From the NCBI RefSeq assembly GCF_003432035.1, contig NZ_QOHO01000043.1, forward strand, positions 1 to 64,000: 64,000 nucleotides of DNA, given 5' to 3'. Each line of letters starts with the position of its first letter. The stretch's first letter is position 1. The stretch is from Lacrimispora amygdalina. GTDB lineage: Bacteria; Bacillota; Clostridia; Lachnospirales; Lachnospiraceae. The notes below the pieces were generated by a model. That model searched no databases and had not been told where the DNA came from. It saw nothing but the letters and a program-made list of their open reading frames with translations. Positions 48,311 to 57,018 of this stretch are shown piece after piece. The position numbers and the translations under genes are program-made.

Positions 48311-49954
48311 ATGACAATGTCAAATTATTATGATTACAGGGAAGTAAAGGTTATGATAGCTCATAGATTAATGGCTTTAGACGGTTGGAAAGTGTACGAT
48401 TATTCACCGGATCAATCGGACAGTATGACAGATTATTATTGTCCTGCTACGTGGGGAGGAATTGCAGAGAAAAACGGTTATGTTCTTTGCGTTGATGTTT
48501 ACGGAGCCAGAGAACCACGGGAAATTAGAAAGTATAACTATACCGGTTTTTCCTATGATACAAGTATTGCGGACAAAATAAAGAAGTTGGAAGCTATGAC
48601 CGTTGAGCGTGGAGCATCAGAACAGGAAGCAGCAAGCGCAAAAGTTATGATTGAACGGTTACAGAAGAAAGCGGAAGAAAACGCAGAGAATCAAAGTAAA
48701 TATATTGTAACTGGTATGATTCCAGGACATCAGGCACACCCAAATAAATGCAATTGGCATATTGAAAAAGACGGTATTATCATTGCAAAGGGTAACGGCA
48801 TTTTAAAATACTCTGAAATCTATTACAAAGAAGATTACAAAAAGCAAACAGAAAAAGAAATTAGAGAGGAAATAACAAGAAGAAATAGTGGTGCTGGCTG
48901 GTTTAATGATGAAGAATTAGAAAAATCAGTTAAGTATCAGTTAGAAGAACAAGAAAAGGTTTTGAAACTGAAAAATGATTTTGATAAGTTCATCAATAAA
49001 ATTGATACCACGTGTGGAGGACTTCTTGGAGAGGGTGACGGCTTTATTTATGAGAAAGTAACCGTTACTGAATATAAGAAAGAAAACAAGGTATTCGAAA
49101 CTGAAAACGGAAGTATTAAAGAGGGGCAATGTTTTATATTAAAAACTGGTTTTAATTATGGAAGAAGTAAAGGTCTTGTTTATCGTATTCATAGAACCGA
49201 ATACAACGGAAAAGAACATTTTCACGCTTATAAACTTAATGGAAAACTTACAAAAGAATGCACAGGCAGAGCAAACCAGGCTAATTATTGGAGTTATATT
49301 ACAGATGATACATTTTTGAAGTGGATTGTAAAAGGTTCTATTTCCTGGTGTGATATTAAGGAAGTAAAAACAGCTTATGAAGTGGAAAAGGTTGTTAAAA
49401 AGACCATTAATAGCAAGGTAGCTAAGACAGAAAAGAAACAATCAGATACAAAAGAGACAGAATCACAAGAAAATATTGATATTAATAACTTAACTTTTGA
49501 AGTATCAGAAGATATAGACACAAGAGATAATTCTAAAATATATATTGTTAAAATCAATGAATCATTAAGCCGTGAGGAATATATAAAAGTTAATAGTTAT
49601 ATTAAATCAATCGGCGGTTATTATAGTAAATTCAAACATGGATTTATTTTTAAAGAAGATCCAAAAGAGTTATTAAACGTAGCATTAAGTACAGTTACAA
49701 AAGAAACAGAAGCAAACACTAAAACAGAAGCAACAGAAGAAGTAAAACCTACAATAGAATATGAAATTACAGAGGATAAAAGCCCGTTTAAGCAATCGGA
49801 AATTATCTATCTTGTAAAAGTAAAAAATGAATTATCAAAAAATGATTTTGCAGAGGTCAAGCAGAAGTTAGCAAAATTAAATGGATTTTATAGCAGCTTA
49901 AAGGATAGTTTTATATTCAAATATGATCCATCGGAAAAATTGATAACAAATTAA
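48311..49954 (+). CDS. Large early protein with duplicated C-terminal module
   Basis: This is 547 residues. The N-terminal part (1-130) has REVKVMIAHRLMALDGWKVY and CPATWGGIAEKNGYVLCVDV. A long charged helix lies around 120-240. The C-terminus carries two related modules (around 395-465 and 480-547), each with a Y/IxIVKxxxxLS start, a Gly-Tyr/Phe-Tyr-Ser segment and F(I/S)FK(E/Y)DP. These resemble the small polyvalent-protein-associated domains of mobile elements. CGGAGGTAAT precedes the ATG. An anti-defence role is possible but unproven. Confidence 0.65.
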   Translation: MTMSNYYDYREVKVMIAHRLMALDGWKVYDYSPDQSDSMTDYYCPATWGGIAEKNGYVLCVDVYGAREPREIRKYNYTGFSYDTSIADKIKKLEAMTVERGASEQEAASAKVMIERLQKKAEENAENQSKYIVTGMIPGHQAHPNKCNWHIEKDGIIIAKGNGILKYSEIYYKEDYKKQTEKEIREEITRRNSGAGWFNDEELEKSVKYQLEEQEKVLKLKNDFDKFINKIDTTCGGLLGEGDGFIYEKVTVTEYKKENKVFETENGSIKEGQCFILKTGFNYGRSKGLVYRIHRTEYNGKEHFHAYKLNGKLTKECTGRANQANYWSYITDDTFLKWIVKGSISWCDIKEVKTAYEVEKVVKKTINSKVAKTEKKQSDTKETESQENIDINNLTFEVSEDIDTRDNSKIYIVKINESLSREEYIKVNSYIKSIGGYYSKFKHGFIFKEDPKELLNVALSTVTKETEANTKTEATEEVKPTIEYEITEDKSPFKQSEIIYLVKVKNELSKNDFAEVKQKLAKLNGFYSSLKDSFIFKYDPSEKLITN

Positions 49955-49959
49955 TTATA

Positions 49960-49985
49960 GGCGGTTGAAAAATACCGCCTTTTAT
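49960..49985 (+). terminator. Intrinsic terminator
   Basis: GGCGGT, an 8-nt loop, ACCGCC and TTTTAT, directly behind the 547-residue gene. Confidence 0.75.
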
Positions 49986-50005
49986 AACGGAAGGAGTAAA
50001 ACAAC

Positions 50006-50197
50006 ATGACTATAAATAATATAAAATATGGCATTAGTTTATTGCCTGAAAATTGTTTACCGTATAGAGAAGGTTATAGATATGGAGCATATAAACAAGA
50101 TTTAAAAACTAGTGAATCACATATAACAGAATTTTTTAAGACTAAAGAAGATATACAAATATTTGTAAATAATAATAAGGAATACGGAAAGGAATGA
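50006..50197 (+). CDS. Hypothetical small protein
   Basis: This 63-residue protein has GGAAGGAGTAAAACAAC before the ATG and ends four bases before the methyltransferase gene, so it is likely co-translated. No family is recognised. Confidence 0.6.
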   Translation: MTINNIKYGISLLPENCLPYREGYRYGAYKQDLKTSESHITEFFKTKEDIQIFVNNNKEYGKE

Positions 50198-50201
50198 TAA
50201 A

Positions 50202-51851
50202 ATGTTTACAGATAATAAAGATTTTTATCCCACGCCAAAGCATCTTATTGACAAGATGCTTTTTGACTTAGATTTTAACTATATTAATAGCGTACTAGAA
50301 CCATCAGCGGGTAAAGGGGATATAGTAAAAGCATTAGAAGATATTAAGAAGCCTATACACCAGTACGGAAGAAATAAATACAATTTTGATATTGATTGTA
50401 TAGAAGTAGACCAAAATCTACAACACATTTTAAAGGGTAAAAATTACAGAGTTGTACATGATGATTTTCTAACGTATGACACCATGAAAGAATATGACTT
50501 AATTGTAATGAATCCGCCCTTCAGCAGCGGAGTAAAACACCTTTTAAAAGCTTTAGAAATGCAAGAGCGTAACGGAGGCGGTATAATTTGCCTTCTTAAT
50601 GCCGAAACGCTTAAAAATCAATTTAGCAACGATAGAATAATACTATCAAGAAAGCTAGAAGAATATAACGCAACTATTGAATATTTGCAAGACACATTTT
50701 TAGATGCAGAACGAAAAACAGATGTTGAAATAGCACTTATTAAAGTACAACTTCCAACAGTACAGAGGCATTCTTTTATATTTGACGGACTTAGAAAAGC
50801 AGCAGAACAGAAAGAAGAATATATAAATACAGAAGATACACAAATAGCGGAAAATAATCTATATAAGTCTATTGTAAGGCAATATGAATTAGAAGTTCAG
50901 GCCGGTATTAATCTAATCAAAGAATATAACGCAATGTATCCGTTAATCATGCGTGAATTTGGGAAAGATGCAGGAACAGGAGAAACAATACAGAAGGGCG
51001 GTTGTATTTTAAGTCTGGATTTATCAAGAAATAAAGACAAATACAGAAATGAATTATCTGTAAATAATTTTATTCAAGAAGTCCGGGGAAAATACTGGAC
51101 AGCACTTTTCAATAATCCTAAATTCATTGGTAAATTAACTGGGAATCTGAAAACAGATTTTTATAATCGAATTGAGGATTTAAAAAACTATGAATTTTCT
51201 CTATACAATATTTACGAACTAAAAATTGAAATGAGTAAGAAAGTAGTGAAAGGCATAGAGGAAACTATAATCGGTTTATTTGATGAATTTAGTCATAAAC
51301 ATTATTGGGATAAAGATAATTCTAGTAATATCCATTATTACAACGGTTGGAAAACTAATAAATCATGGTACATCAATGACAAAATAATTATTCCTTTATC
51401 TGGTTTTGATTCATTTTGGAATAAATATCGACCAACAGATTATAAAGTAAAAGAGAAATTACAGGACATTGAAAAATGTTTTAATTATCTTGATGGTGGA
51501 TTAACTGAAGCGGTCGATCTTGAAGAATCTCTGAAATTTTCGGAAGAATATGGAGAGACAAAAAACATTGTCTTAAAGTATTTCAACATTACTTTTTATA
51601 AGAAAGGAACTTGTCATATTACATTTACTAATCCTGAATTATTGAAGAAATTCAATATTTTTGGATCACAGAAAAAAGGCTGGCTGCCTCCTTCATATGG
51701 AAAAAAGCAATACAAAGATATGACACCAGAAGAAAAGTCTGTTGTAAACGAATTTGAGGGAGAAAAAGAGTACAACAAGGTTATGAGCGACACTAAGTAT
51801 TATTTATTTGATGGAAATAGTATGAATTTGTTAGAAGATAAAACAGCATAA
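50202..51851 (+). CDS. N6-adenine DNA methyltransferase with DUF4942-like C-terminus
   Basis: This is 549 residues. The N-terminal half is a Rossmann methyltransferase: EPSAGKGDIVKAL (S-adenosylmethionine loop, about 31-43), DIDCIEVDQ, and catalytic VMNPPFSSG (NPPF, about 103-111). The C-terminal half has LFDEFSHKHYW, IIIPLSGFDSFW, LKYFNITFYKKGTCHITF and KKGWLPPSYGKK, matching DUF4942 modules often fused to phage methylases. No partner restriction gene is nearby, so it probably protects phage DNA or affects regulation. Confidence 0.87.
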   Translation: MFTDNKDFYPTPKHLIDKMLFDLDFNYINSVLEPSAGKGDIVKALEDIKKPIHQYGRNKYNFDIDCIEVDQNLQHILKGKNYRVVHDDFLTYDTMKEYDLIVMNPPFSSGVKHLLKALEMQERNGGGIICLLNAETLKNQFSNDRIILSRKLEEYNATIEYLQDTFLDAERKTDVEIALIKVQLPTVQRHSFIFDGLRKAAEQKEEYINTEDTQIAENNLYKSIVRQYELEVQAGINLIKEYNAMYPLIMREFGKDAGTGETIQKGGCILSLDLSRNKDKYRNELSVNNFIQEVRGKYWTALFNNPKFIGKLTGNLKTDFYNRIEDLKNYEFSLYNIYELKIEMSKKVVKGIEETIIGLFDEFSHKHYWDKDNSSNIHYYNGWKTNKSWYINDKIIIPLSGFDSFWNKYRPTDYKVKEKLQDIEKCFNYLDGGLTEAVDLEESLKFSEEYGETKNIVLKYFNITFYKKGTCHITFTNPELLKKFNIFGSQKKGWLPPSYGKKQYKDMTPEEKSVVNEFEGEKEYNKVMSDTKYYLFDGNSMNLLEDKTA

Positions 51852-51896
51852 AAGCCAATGAAAAGTAAGTTTCAATTGAAGAATGGGGGTGGAAAC

Positions 51897-52199
51897 ATGG
51901 CGGCCTGTAAAACATGGACTTATCCAAACACAGAGACAACAACACAGTTTGAGAAGTTGTTTTCTAAAATTGATAATATCATATTGAACAAGTGGTATCA
52001 AATTAATAATAACCATACATTCATTTACGAAAACAATAGATTCTATTATCATATGGCCATTTCAAAAAGAAATAGTCTGGGATTCTATATTGATGATTAT
52101 GTTTTGAGTCGTAAGGGAGAATTAGTATACATTACGACATATGGATATTTTAAGACAAAGGAAAAACTTGCAGAATTCTTAAACAGTAAAACAATGTAA
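51897..52199 (+). CDS. Hypothetical early protein
   Basis: This is 100 residues; the ATG at 51897 follows GGGGGTGGAAAC. It contains FYYHMAISKRNSLGFYIDDY and is mixed alpha/beta. No family is recognised. Confidence 0.6.
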   Translation: MAACKTWTYPNTETTTQFEKLFSKIDNIILNKWYQINNNHTFIYENNRFYYHMAISKRNSLGFYIDDYVLSRKGELVYITTYGYFKTKEKLAEFLNSKTM

Positions 52200-52215
52200 C
52201 GGAGGTATAATACAA

Positions 52216-52521
52216 ATGGAAATTAAAAACTTATCACAATTGAAGAAATCTATCGCAGCGGGTAACATATTTATCATAAAGAATCACAGAGTACCGGAAT
52301 TTATAGGACAGAAACGCAAAGGCAATGTAATTCAAACCAACGCAATATATACTATTGTACCGAATGAACCAGAAAACAGAGTAACTCTTGCCAATGGTGG
52401 AAAAGGTTCCTGGCTTGAATATGGTAAAGCTTCAGCTTGGGAATTTAATAATGGAATATGTACGCTTTATAACGGAGAACATAAACCGGAAAATCTGGTA
52501 ATGTCCTTCGTTTTTGAATGA
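52216..52521 (+). CDS. Hypothetical early protein
   Basis: This 101-residue protein has CGGAGGTATAATACAA before the ATG. It is beta-rich with basic patches (NHRVPEFIGQKRKGNVIQTN) and Gly-rich turns (ANGGKGSWLEYGKA). No family is recognised. Confidence 0.6.
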   Translation: MEIKNLSQLKKSIAAGNIFIIKNHRVPEFIGQKRKGNVIQTNAIYTIVPNEPENRVTLANGGKGSWLEYGKASAWEFNNGICTLYNGEHKPENLVMSFVFE

Positions 52522-52536
52522 TTGGAGGAAAATATC

Positions 52537-52815
52537 ATGGAAAAAGTATGTGTTAGTTTTAAAGAATTATATTTAGAAAATGGATCTGATTTACGCTATG
52601 GAGGTTACATTGACTTTTATAGTGATGAAGATAGCGAATATTATGATTTAAGAACTCATGATCCAGATGATACAAGAAGTGAATTAATTGCTTGTGACGG
52701 TGAAAATTATTGTATTTTAGCAAAAGATGAAGAACGTGTAATTTTAAGAAGTTTAGAAAATGGACGTACTATATTTTTGTCATTAGATGAATTTAATATT
52801 GCGGTATTTAGATGA
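52537..52815 (+). CDS. Hypothetical early protein
   Basis: This is 92 residues; the ATG at 52537 follows TGGAGGAAAATATC. It is acidic (DFYSDEDSEYYDL, HDPDDTRSELIACDGE), like DNA-mimic anti-restriction proteins in charge, but no family is recognised. Confidence 0.6.
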   Translation: MEKVCVSFKELYLENGSDLRYGGYIDFYSDEDSEYYDLRTHDPDDTRSELIACDGENYCILAKDEERVILRSLENGRTIFLSLDEFNIAVFR

Positions 52816-52851
52816 ATGACGAATTTCCTTTGAATAATTAACGGAGGTAGA

Positions 52852-53607
52852 ATGAAAAACAGAGTAGGAGAAGAAAAACTAAATCACAAGGGCGATTTAA
52901 TGAAAATTGTCCAAGATAATAAAAGTACTATAGTTGTTGAATTTCAAGATTGGTTTAAATACAAAAAGGAAACCGTTTATACTAACTTTAAAACTGGAAG
53001 CATACAAAATCCTTATCATAAGTCCATATACGGGGTGGGATATATTGGAGAGGGTTCATATACCGCAAGTAGATTAACCAATCCAGAGTATGACACATGG
53101 CGCACAATGATTATGAGATGTTATGACACAGGAGCGAAGAAAAGATACCCTGCTTACTACATGAATTGTACGGTATGTAGAGAATGGCATAATTATCAGA
53201 GTTTTGCAAAGTGGTATAGTAAAAACTATTATACTTTGAATGATGGAAAGAGAATGCATTTAGATAAGGATATATTGGTTCCTGGTAATAAGATATACAG
53301 TCCAGAACGATGTATTTTTGTTCCACAAAGGATAAACATGCTTCTTCTGAATAAACCAAACAAAAGAGGGTTGCCAAACGGAATAACCAGAACAAAATAT
53401 GGGTATTCAGCCAAGTATGATCATGTAGAGTTGGGGATATTTAGCACCATAGAGGAAGCATTTTCTCATTATGCAACAGAAAAAGAGGGTGATATTAAGA
53501 GGGTGGCAAATGAATATAAAGACAGAATCCCTATGAAGCTATATGAAGCGTTAGTGAATTATATTTTGTTACTAGAAAACGACAAGAATTACGTAAAAGC
53601 CAGTTGA
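52852..53607 (+). CDS. HNH-type homing endonuclease, copy 2
   Basis: This 251-residue paralog of the 46,928 gene has YDTWRTMIMRCYDTG, AYYMNCTVCREWHNYQSFAKW, HLDKDIL, ERCIFVPQRINMLLLNKPNK and a C-terminal NGITRTKYGYSAKYDH. The start ATG is five bases after CGGAGG. Shared blocks run the whole length; the N-terminal 20 residues differ most. Confidence 0.82.
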   Translation: MKNRVGEEKLNHKGDLMKIVQDNKSTIVVEFQDWFKYKKETVYTNFKTGSIQNPYHKSIYGVGYIGEGSYTASRLTNPEYDTWRTMIMRCYDTGAKKRYPAYYMNCTVCREWHNYQSFAKWYSKNYYTLNDGKRMHLDKDILVPGNKIYSPERCIFVPQRINMLLLNKPNKRGLPNGITRTKYGYSAKYDHVELGIFSTIEEAFSHYATEKEGDIKRVANEYKDRIPMKLYEALVNYILLLENDKNYVKAS

Positions 53608-53653
53608 AAGGAAAATTTTATCGTGTCATATGACACAGAAAGAAGGTTAATAT

Positions 53654-53773
53654 ATGACAACTTATAAATTTAATGATTGTAATGGAAAAGAATATTTACA
53701 CAAATTTAAATCTGTAGACGAAGCAAGAAGGTTTGCATATGTACACGGCTTATGCTTTTTAGGAAGGGTGTAG
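53654..53773 (+). CDS. 39-residue hypothetical protein
   Basis: AGAAGGTTAATAT precedes ATG 53654. The peptide MTTYKFNDCNGKEYLHKF ... RFAYVHGLCFLGRV is coherent and compact. A perfect palindrome GTGTCATATGACAC lies upstream at 53623-53636. Confidence 0.55.
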   Translation: MTTYKFNDCNGKEYLHKFKSVDEARRFAYVHGLCFLGRV

Positions 53774-53781
53774 GTGGTAAT

Positions 53782-54012
53782 ATGAAATTAAGTAGCAACA
53801 ATGGAACAAGTTTTACAATTAGCCAATTGAAACAATGTAATGAACTTTTAAATGATTGTTTTGAAAGAATTAACGAAATAAACAATGGAACTTTTAAAAA
53901 ATCAGAAGATGCAATTCAATTTGATTATTGTACTTGTCCAGAATTATCTAACGAAGTTGATAAAATAAACATGATAATGAAAAAGATTACTAAAGTAGTT
54001 TATCAAGAGTAA
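53782..54012 (+). CDS. Hypothetical small protein
   Basis: This is 76 residues; the ATG at 53782 follows GTGTAGGTGGTAAT. It is helical (FTISQLKQCNELLNDCFERI) with a CxC motif. No family is recognised. Confidence 0.6.
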   Translation: MKLSSNNGTSFTISQLKQCNELLNDCFERINEINNGTFKKSEDAIQFDYCTCPELSNEVDKINMIMKKITKVVYQE

Positions 54013-54048
54013 CACGATGAAAAATAGATTTCAAAGGAGGTCATTAAT

Positions 54049-54225
54049 ATGACATTAACAAGAGAAGAACTAAAAAACGTTCATAATAATGTTATGACGA
54101 TTATGGAAAATAGAATTATGATGCTTACTGGATGTGATCGGCTCGCGGCAAATCTAACAGCTAACGAAGTTTTAAATATTGATAGAGATGCAGAATATTT
54201 ATTAAGCAATCCAGAATGTAAATAG
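54049..54225 (+). CDS. Hypothetical 58-residue protein
   Basis: AAAGGAGGTCATTAAT precedes ATG 54049. The protein is helical (LTREELKNVHNNVMTIMEN), then acidic. No family is recognised. Confidence 0.65.
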   Translation: MTLTREELKNVHNNVMTIMENRIMMLTGCDRLAANLTANEVLNIDRDAEYLLSNPECK

Positions 54226-54264
54226 AAAACAGGATTCATAGGTAGCGAAAGGAGAAAGTAAGGT

Positions 54265-54486
54265 ATGAATATTTTTGTAATTGATAAGGCATCTAAAAAG
54301 AATGTGGGAGTAATTGATTTTATCCCTCAGAAGGGTGACAGAATTGTTTTGAAGCCTAGCTTATGGAAAAATTGCGAGTGCATCGTTGAATGTATTCTTT
54401 ATTATCCAGAAGATCATGGAGTTTTAATATGGGTTAGCATGGTAGAGCCATACTACTACAATATGATAAAAGATATTAATTGGTAA
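54265..54486 (+). CDS. Hypothetical small protein
   Basis: This is 73 residues; GAAAGGAGAAAGTAAGGT precedes the ATG. It has a strand-rich N-terminus (MNIFVIDKASKKNVGVIDF), then RIVLKPSLWKNCECIVECI. No family is recognised. Confidence 0.6.
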   Translation: MNIFVIDKASKKNVGVIDFIPQKGDRIVLKPSLWKNCECIVECILYYPEDHGVLIWVSMVEPYYYNMIKDINW

Positions 54487-54516
54487 TAAAAAGCACATTT
54501 TAAGGAGGGATAATCT

Positions 54517-54759
54517 ATGGAATCTGTAAGAAGTTCAGGGGATCGCTATAATGAGTCATATAGTTATCAGCATATAGAACGGAGAAAACGAAAAAGAAAT
54601 CAAATTATATTTCAAAAAATCATGGGAAGCATTTTAATCGTGCTTTCTATTTTTATACCCTTTTTGCTATCAGATCAGGACGCAAACGGAGGAATTGCAC
54701 TTATAGCCCTGGTTGTAAGTGCTGTTTTATTATCACAAATTGGAGGTTGTAATGAGTAG
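54517..54759 (+). CDS. Small membrane protein
   Basis: This 80-residue protein has a soluble basic N-terminus (YSYQHIERRKRKRNQ) and two membrane segments (IMGSILIVLSIFIPFLL, ANGGIALIALVVSAVLL). GGAGGGATAATCT precedes the ATG. It could be a superinfection-exclusion or lysis-related factor; unproven. Confidence 0.65.
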   Translation: MESVRSSGDRYNESYSYQHIERRKRKRNQIIFQKIMGSILIVLSIFIPFLLSDQDANGGIALIALVVSAVLLSQIGGCNE

Positions 54760-54877
54760 GAAATTTTACTATAAGATCGCCCAAAATGGCTTTGTAGAGG
54801 TTTATATTAACAACGTCTATATTGTAACATGTAAGTCATTTAAAGAGGTGTATGAGCTACATATGGCTCTTGTGTAA
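54752..54877 (+). CDS. 41-residue hypothetical protein
   Basis: The ATG at 54752 overlaps the end of the membrane-protein gene in another frame and follows TGGAGGTTGTA. The protein MSRKFYYKIAQNGFVEVY ... ELHMALV is compact. No family is recognised. Confidence 0.6.
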   Translation: MSRKFYYKIAQNGFVEVYINNVYIVTCKSFKEVYELHMALV

Positions 54878-54888
54878 TGGCATACATA

Positions 54889-54948
54889 GCCTTGTCGGTT
54901 ATCTGGAATCAGATTATAAAAGCCGTAGCCAGCAAATGGCAGCAAGGC
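54889..54948 (+). other. Three-way-junction-like RNA element
   Basis: GCCTTG and CAAGGC close a domain holding CGG/CCG with an inner ATCTG-GAAT-CAGAT hairpin and a GCCA-GCAAA-TGGC hairpin. An ACCGC/GCGGT hairpin follows at about 54,978-55,000. The next ribosome binding site is about 70 bases downstream. Confidence 0.45.
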
Positions 54949-55023
54949 ATTTACCGGCAGCCTGTAATGGTTGTCGCTTACCGCATATAATTAGCGGTTG
55001 ATTGTATAAAGGGAGGTGTTTAC

Positions 55024-55215
55024 ATGGGATATAGAGAATTAGAACAATGTAGGGATTTTGAAAAGCTAAAGACAGTTTTTGATGATGATATGCTTAATTA
55101 TTTTGGAAAGCAACTAGAGGAGTATATGAACGGATCAGAGGAACGGCCTACTATCGTGTGTTGGTGGGAAGGTATGATGAGTACGGAGGAACTTATAAAT
55201 CAGAATAGTTTGTAG
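55024..55215 (+). CDS. Hypothetical small acidic protein
   Basis: This is 63 residues; AAGGGAGGTGTTTAC precedes the ATG. It has MGYRELEQCRDFEKLKTVF and a Trp-rich segment (TIVCWWEGMMSTEEL). It lies behind the branched RNA at 54,889. Confidence 0.6.
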   Translation: MGYRELEQCRDFEKLKTVFDDDMLNYFGKQLEEYMNGSEERPTIVCWWEGMMSTEELINQNSL

Positions 55216-55219
55216 GTAT

Positions 55220-55471
55220 ATGATTAAAAATAAGAGTTGCGTAACGTGTAATATCGCCTATACAAAAGGAATTCCTTTTAGAAAAAGGTGTATTTGCAAA
55301 ACAGAAGAACTTGAAAAATGGAGAAAAGTAAAAAGGTTGTACGTTAGACCTTTCTTTCGTTGGTATGATTTATGGATAGGATTATATATTGACAAGACAA
55401 ATAAAACCATATATATCTGTCCATTACCAATGATAGGGTTAAAAATTAAATTAAATAATATAAAATGCTGA
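55220..55471 (+). CDS. Hypothetical cysteine-rich small protein
   Basis: This 83-residue protein has C-x2-C ... C-x-C spacing near the N-terminus (CVTCNIAY, RCICKTEE), suggesting a zinc site, and a basic Trp/Arg-rich middle (KVKRLYVRPFFRWYDLW). The start follows GTAGGTAT. Confidence 0.55.
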   Translation: MIKNKSCVTCNIAYTKGIPFRKRCICKTEELEKWRKVKRLYVRPFFRWYDLWIGLYIDKTNKTIYICPLPMIGLKIKLNNIKC

Positions 55472-55490
55472 TTTGAAAGGAGAAGGCGGA

Positions 55491-55766
55491 ATGGGCGATT
55501 ATAAGATGGATTATGTAAAAACCTTAAAAGATGAGGACATGATATGGATTCAAAAAGATGGTGATGACACTGAGATCAAGCAGCTTATAGGTATTGATTC
55601 AGATTTGAGATACGGAATAGGGGATAGCTTTGTACATGTGAATATTGCAACAAAGTCAAACGATGTACTGAAATGTGAATGGAATGGAAGAACATTTTAT
55701 TATGTAGTAATCAATCCGGTAGATGAAGTAATGGCTTTTTGTTATACGTTGTATCCAGAAGCCTAA
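55491..55766 (+). CDS. Hypothetical small protein
   Basis: This is 91 residues; the ATG at 55491 follows AAAGGAGAAGGCGGA. It is acidic and beta-leaning (WIQKDGDDTEIKQLIGIDSD). No family is recognised. Confidence 0.6.
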   Translation: MGDYKMDYVKTLKDEDMIWIQKDGDDTEIKQLIGIDSDLRYGIGDSFVHVNIATKSNDVLKCEWNGRTFYYVVINPVDEVMAFCYTLYPEA

Positions 55767-55797
55767 TTAGAAGCACGAACTGAAAGGAGAAGGTGAT

Positions 55798-55929
55798 ATG
55801 AACAACAATAAACTATTTTTAGAGAAAATGCCTGATACAGAGTTAAGGAAATTAATTTCGGAAATCAACGATTTTGAAAGAGTGGGTGCTACAAATAGTA
55901 AGATGATCTTGAGATATGCCGACACATAG
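55798..55929 (+). CDS. 43-residue hypothetical protein
   Basis: AAAGGAGAAGGTGAT precedes ATG 55798. The protein MNNNKLFLEKMPDTELRK ... ILRYADT is helical. No family is recognised. Confidence 0.6.
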   Translation: MNNNKLFLEKMPDTELRKLISEINDFERVGATNSKMILRYADT

Positions 55930-55959
55930 TATTCAAATACGGTGGGAATTGAGAGATTA

Positions 55960-56028
55960 ATGCGTCTTACTATAGATGTATACAGAGAGGCCGCAGATAG
56001 GTGGTTGAGACAAATAAGTGTCCAATAG
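55960..56028 (+). CDS. Possible 22-residue peptide
   Basis: ATG 55960 lies behind GGTGGGAATTGAGAGATTA (weak spacing). The peptide MRLTIDVYREAADRWLRQ ... is amphipathic. Expression is uncertain. Confidence 0.35.
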   Translation: MRLTIDVYREAADRWLRQISVQ

Positions 56029-56101
56029 AAGAGATATTTGATTGGAATATAGAGTAAAAAGTGTTACAATAAAAATAAAAAACGAAAAGGAGATTTACAT
56101 T

Positions 56102-56263
56102 ATGGGATTAATAACAGATTTATTATTTGCAACGGGAGTTTTTGAACCATCAAACAAACCAAAGGATTTAGATGCTCTGACAAGAGATAATTTATCCGGA
56201 AAATATACCAAATGGGAGATGAGGAGAAGATTAGAGCAAGGTTACTATGATAAAAAGGATTGA
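56102..56263 (+). CDS. Hypothetical small protein
   Basis: This is 53 residues; the ATG at 56102 follows AAAAGGAGATTTACATT. It has a hydrophobic start (MGLITDLLFATGVFEP), then a DALTRDNLSGKYTKWEMRRR motif reminiscent of short SHOCT-like oligomerisation segments. Function unknown. Confidence 0.6.
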   Translation: MGLITDLLFATGVFEPSNKPKDLDALTRDNLSGKYTKWEMRRRLEQGYYDKKD

Positions 56264-56278
56264 TTATATGAGCTGAAG

Positions 56279-56310
56279 GCCACTGGATAAATTAAAATCT
56301 GGTGGCTTTT
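56279..56310 (+). terminator. Intrinsic terminator
   Basis: GCCACTGGAT, an 8-nt loop, ATCTGGTGGC (two G-U) and TTTTAT. It is homologous in design and flank to the 48,235 terminator. Confidence 0.75.
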
Positions 56311-56348
56311 ATAATGGAGAAATAGTATAATGAAGGAGAAAAAAATAC

Positions 56349-56519
56349 GTGAAAAAGAAATATAATGATAGATATGAGGTGCTTTCAGAATTTGATTGTT
56401 GTGGTGAGCATATGATGACAGTTAGATTTAGAGGGAATGTACATGTGATGACATTGGAAGAGCTAAAGTGTTGGTACGGAAGAATGCACCCTGAGAGATG
56501 GGATAGAAAAGCATCATAG
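56349..56519 (+). CDS. 56-residue hypothetical protein
   Basis: The GTG start at 56349 is ten bases after GGAG. The protein MKKKYNDRYEVLSEFDCC ... RMHPERWDRKAS has Cys-Cys-Gly and His residues. No family is recognised. Confidence 0.6.
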   Translation: MKKKYNDRYEVLSEFDCCGEHMMTVRFRGNVHVMTLEELKCWYGRMHPERWDRKAS

Positions 56520-56532
56520 AATTGGAGAAAAT

Positions 56533-56691
56533 ATGGATAATTATATGAATGAACCGGTGGATTATACATTTACTGATGAGGATATTATAAAGGAATATCA
56601 GCAATTTAATGACATAAAGAGAGTTGCTGCCGTGTTTTGTATTGATAATAAAACGGTGAAACAGATTTTAAAGAGAAATGGAGTGTTGTAA
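56533..56691 (+). CDS. 52-residue HTH-like protein
   Basis: ATTGGAGAAAAT precedes ATG 56533. The C-terminal part (IIKEYQQFNDIKRVAAVF, IDNKTVKQILKRNGVL) has the layout of a resolvase/Hin-type helix-turn-helix. The stop directly abuts the next ATG. Confidence 0.6.
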   Translation: MDNYMNEPVDYTFTDEDIIKEYQQFNDIKRVAAVFCIDNKTVKQILKRNGVL

Positions 56692-56988
56692 ATGAAAGTA
56701 TTAGGAACAAACACAAGCTTACCTTATGGAATGCTCCAAAAGATTAAGCAATTATCCGATAAAGAAATATATCACAATCAGTTTAGAGTAATATGCAGAT
56801 GTAAGGGTATTGCTGATGGGAACAAGAAATGTGAATTAACTGGACTTGGTTCTAAAGTATTCTCTGCTGGTTGGACTTCGATAACTGGGAATAGAACTGA
56901 GTTGGAATTGTGTGAGACTGAAGATATCTGGATTTGCAAAGATGGAACACTTGGAAATGAATATGTCTCTGTTAAGGATTTACAATAG
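56692..56988 (+). CDS. Hypothetical protein
   Basis: This is 98 residues, starting immediately after the upstream stop (TAAATG). It contains CRCKGIADGNKKCELTGLGS and a beta-rich C-terminus. No family is recognised. Confidence 0.6.
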   Translation: MKVLGTNTSLPYGMLQKIKQLSDKEIYHNQFRVICRCKGIADGNKKCELTGLGSKVFSAGWTSITGNRTELELCETEDIWICKDGTLGNEYVSVKDLQ

Positions 56989-57018
56989 AAGGATTGTTTC
57001 AAAGGAGATTGGAGGGAA

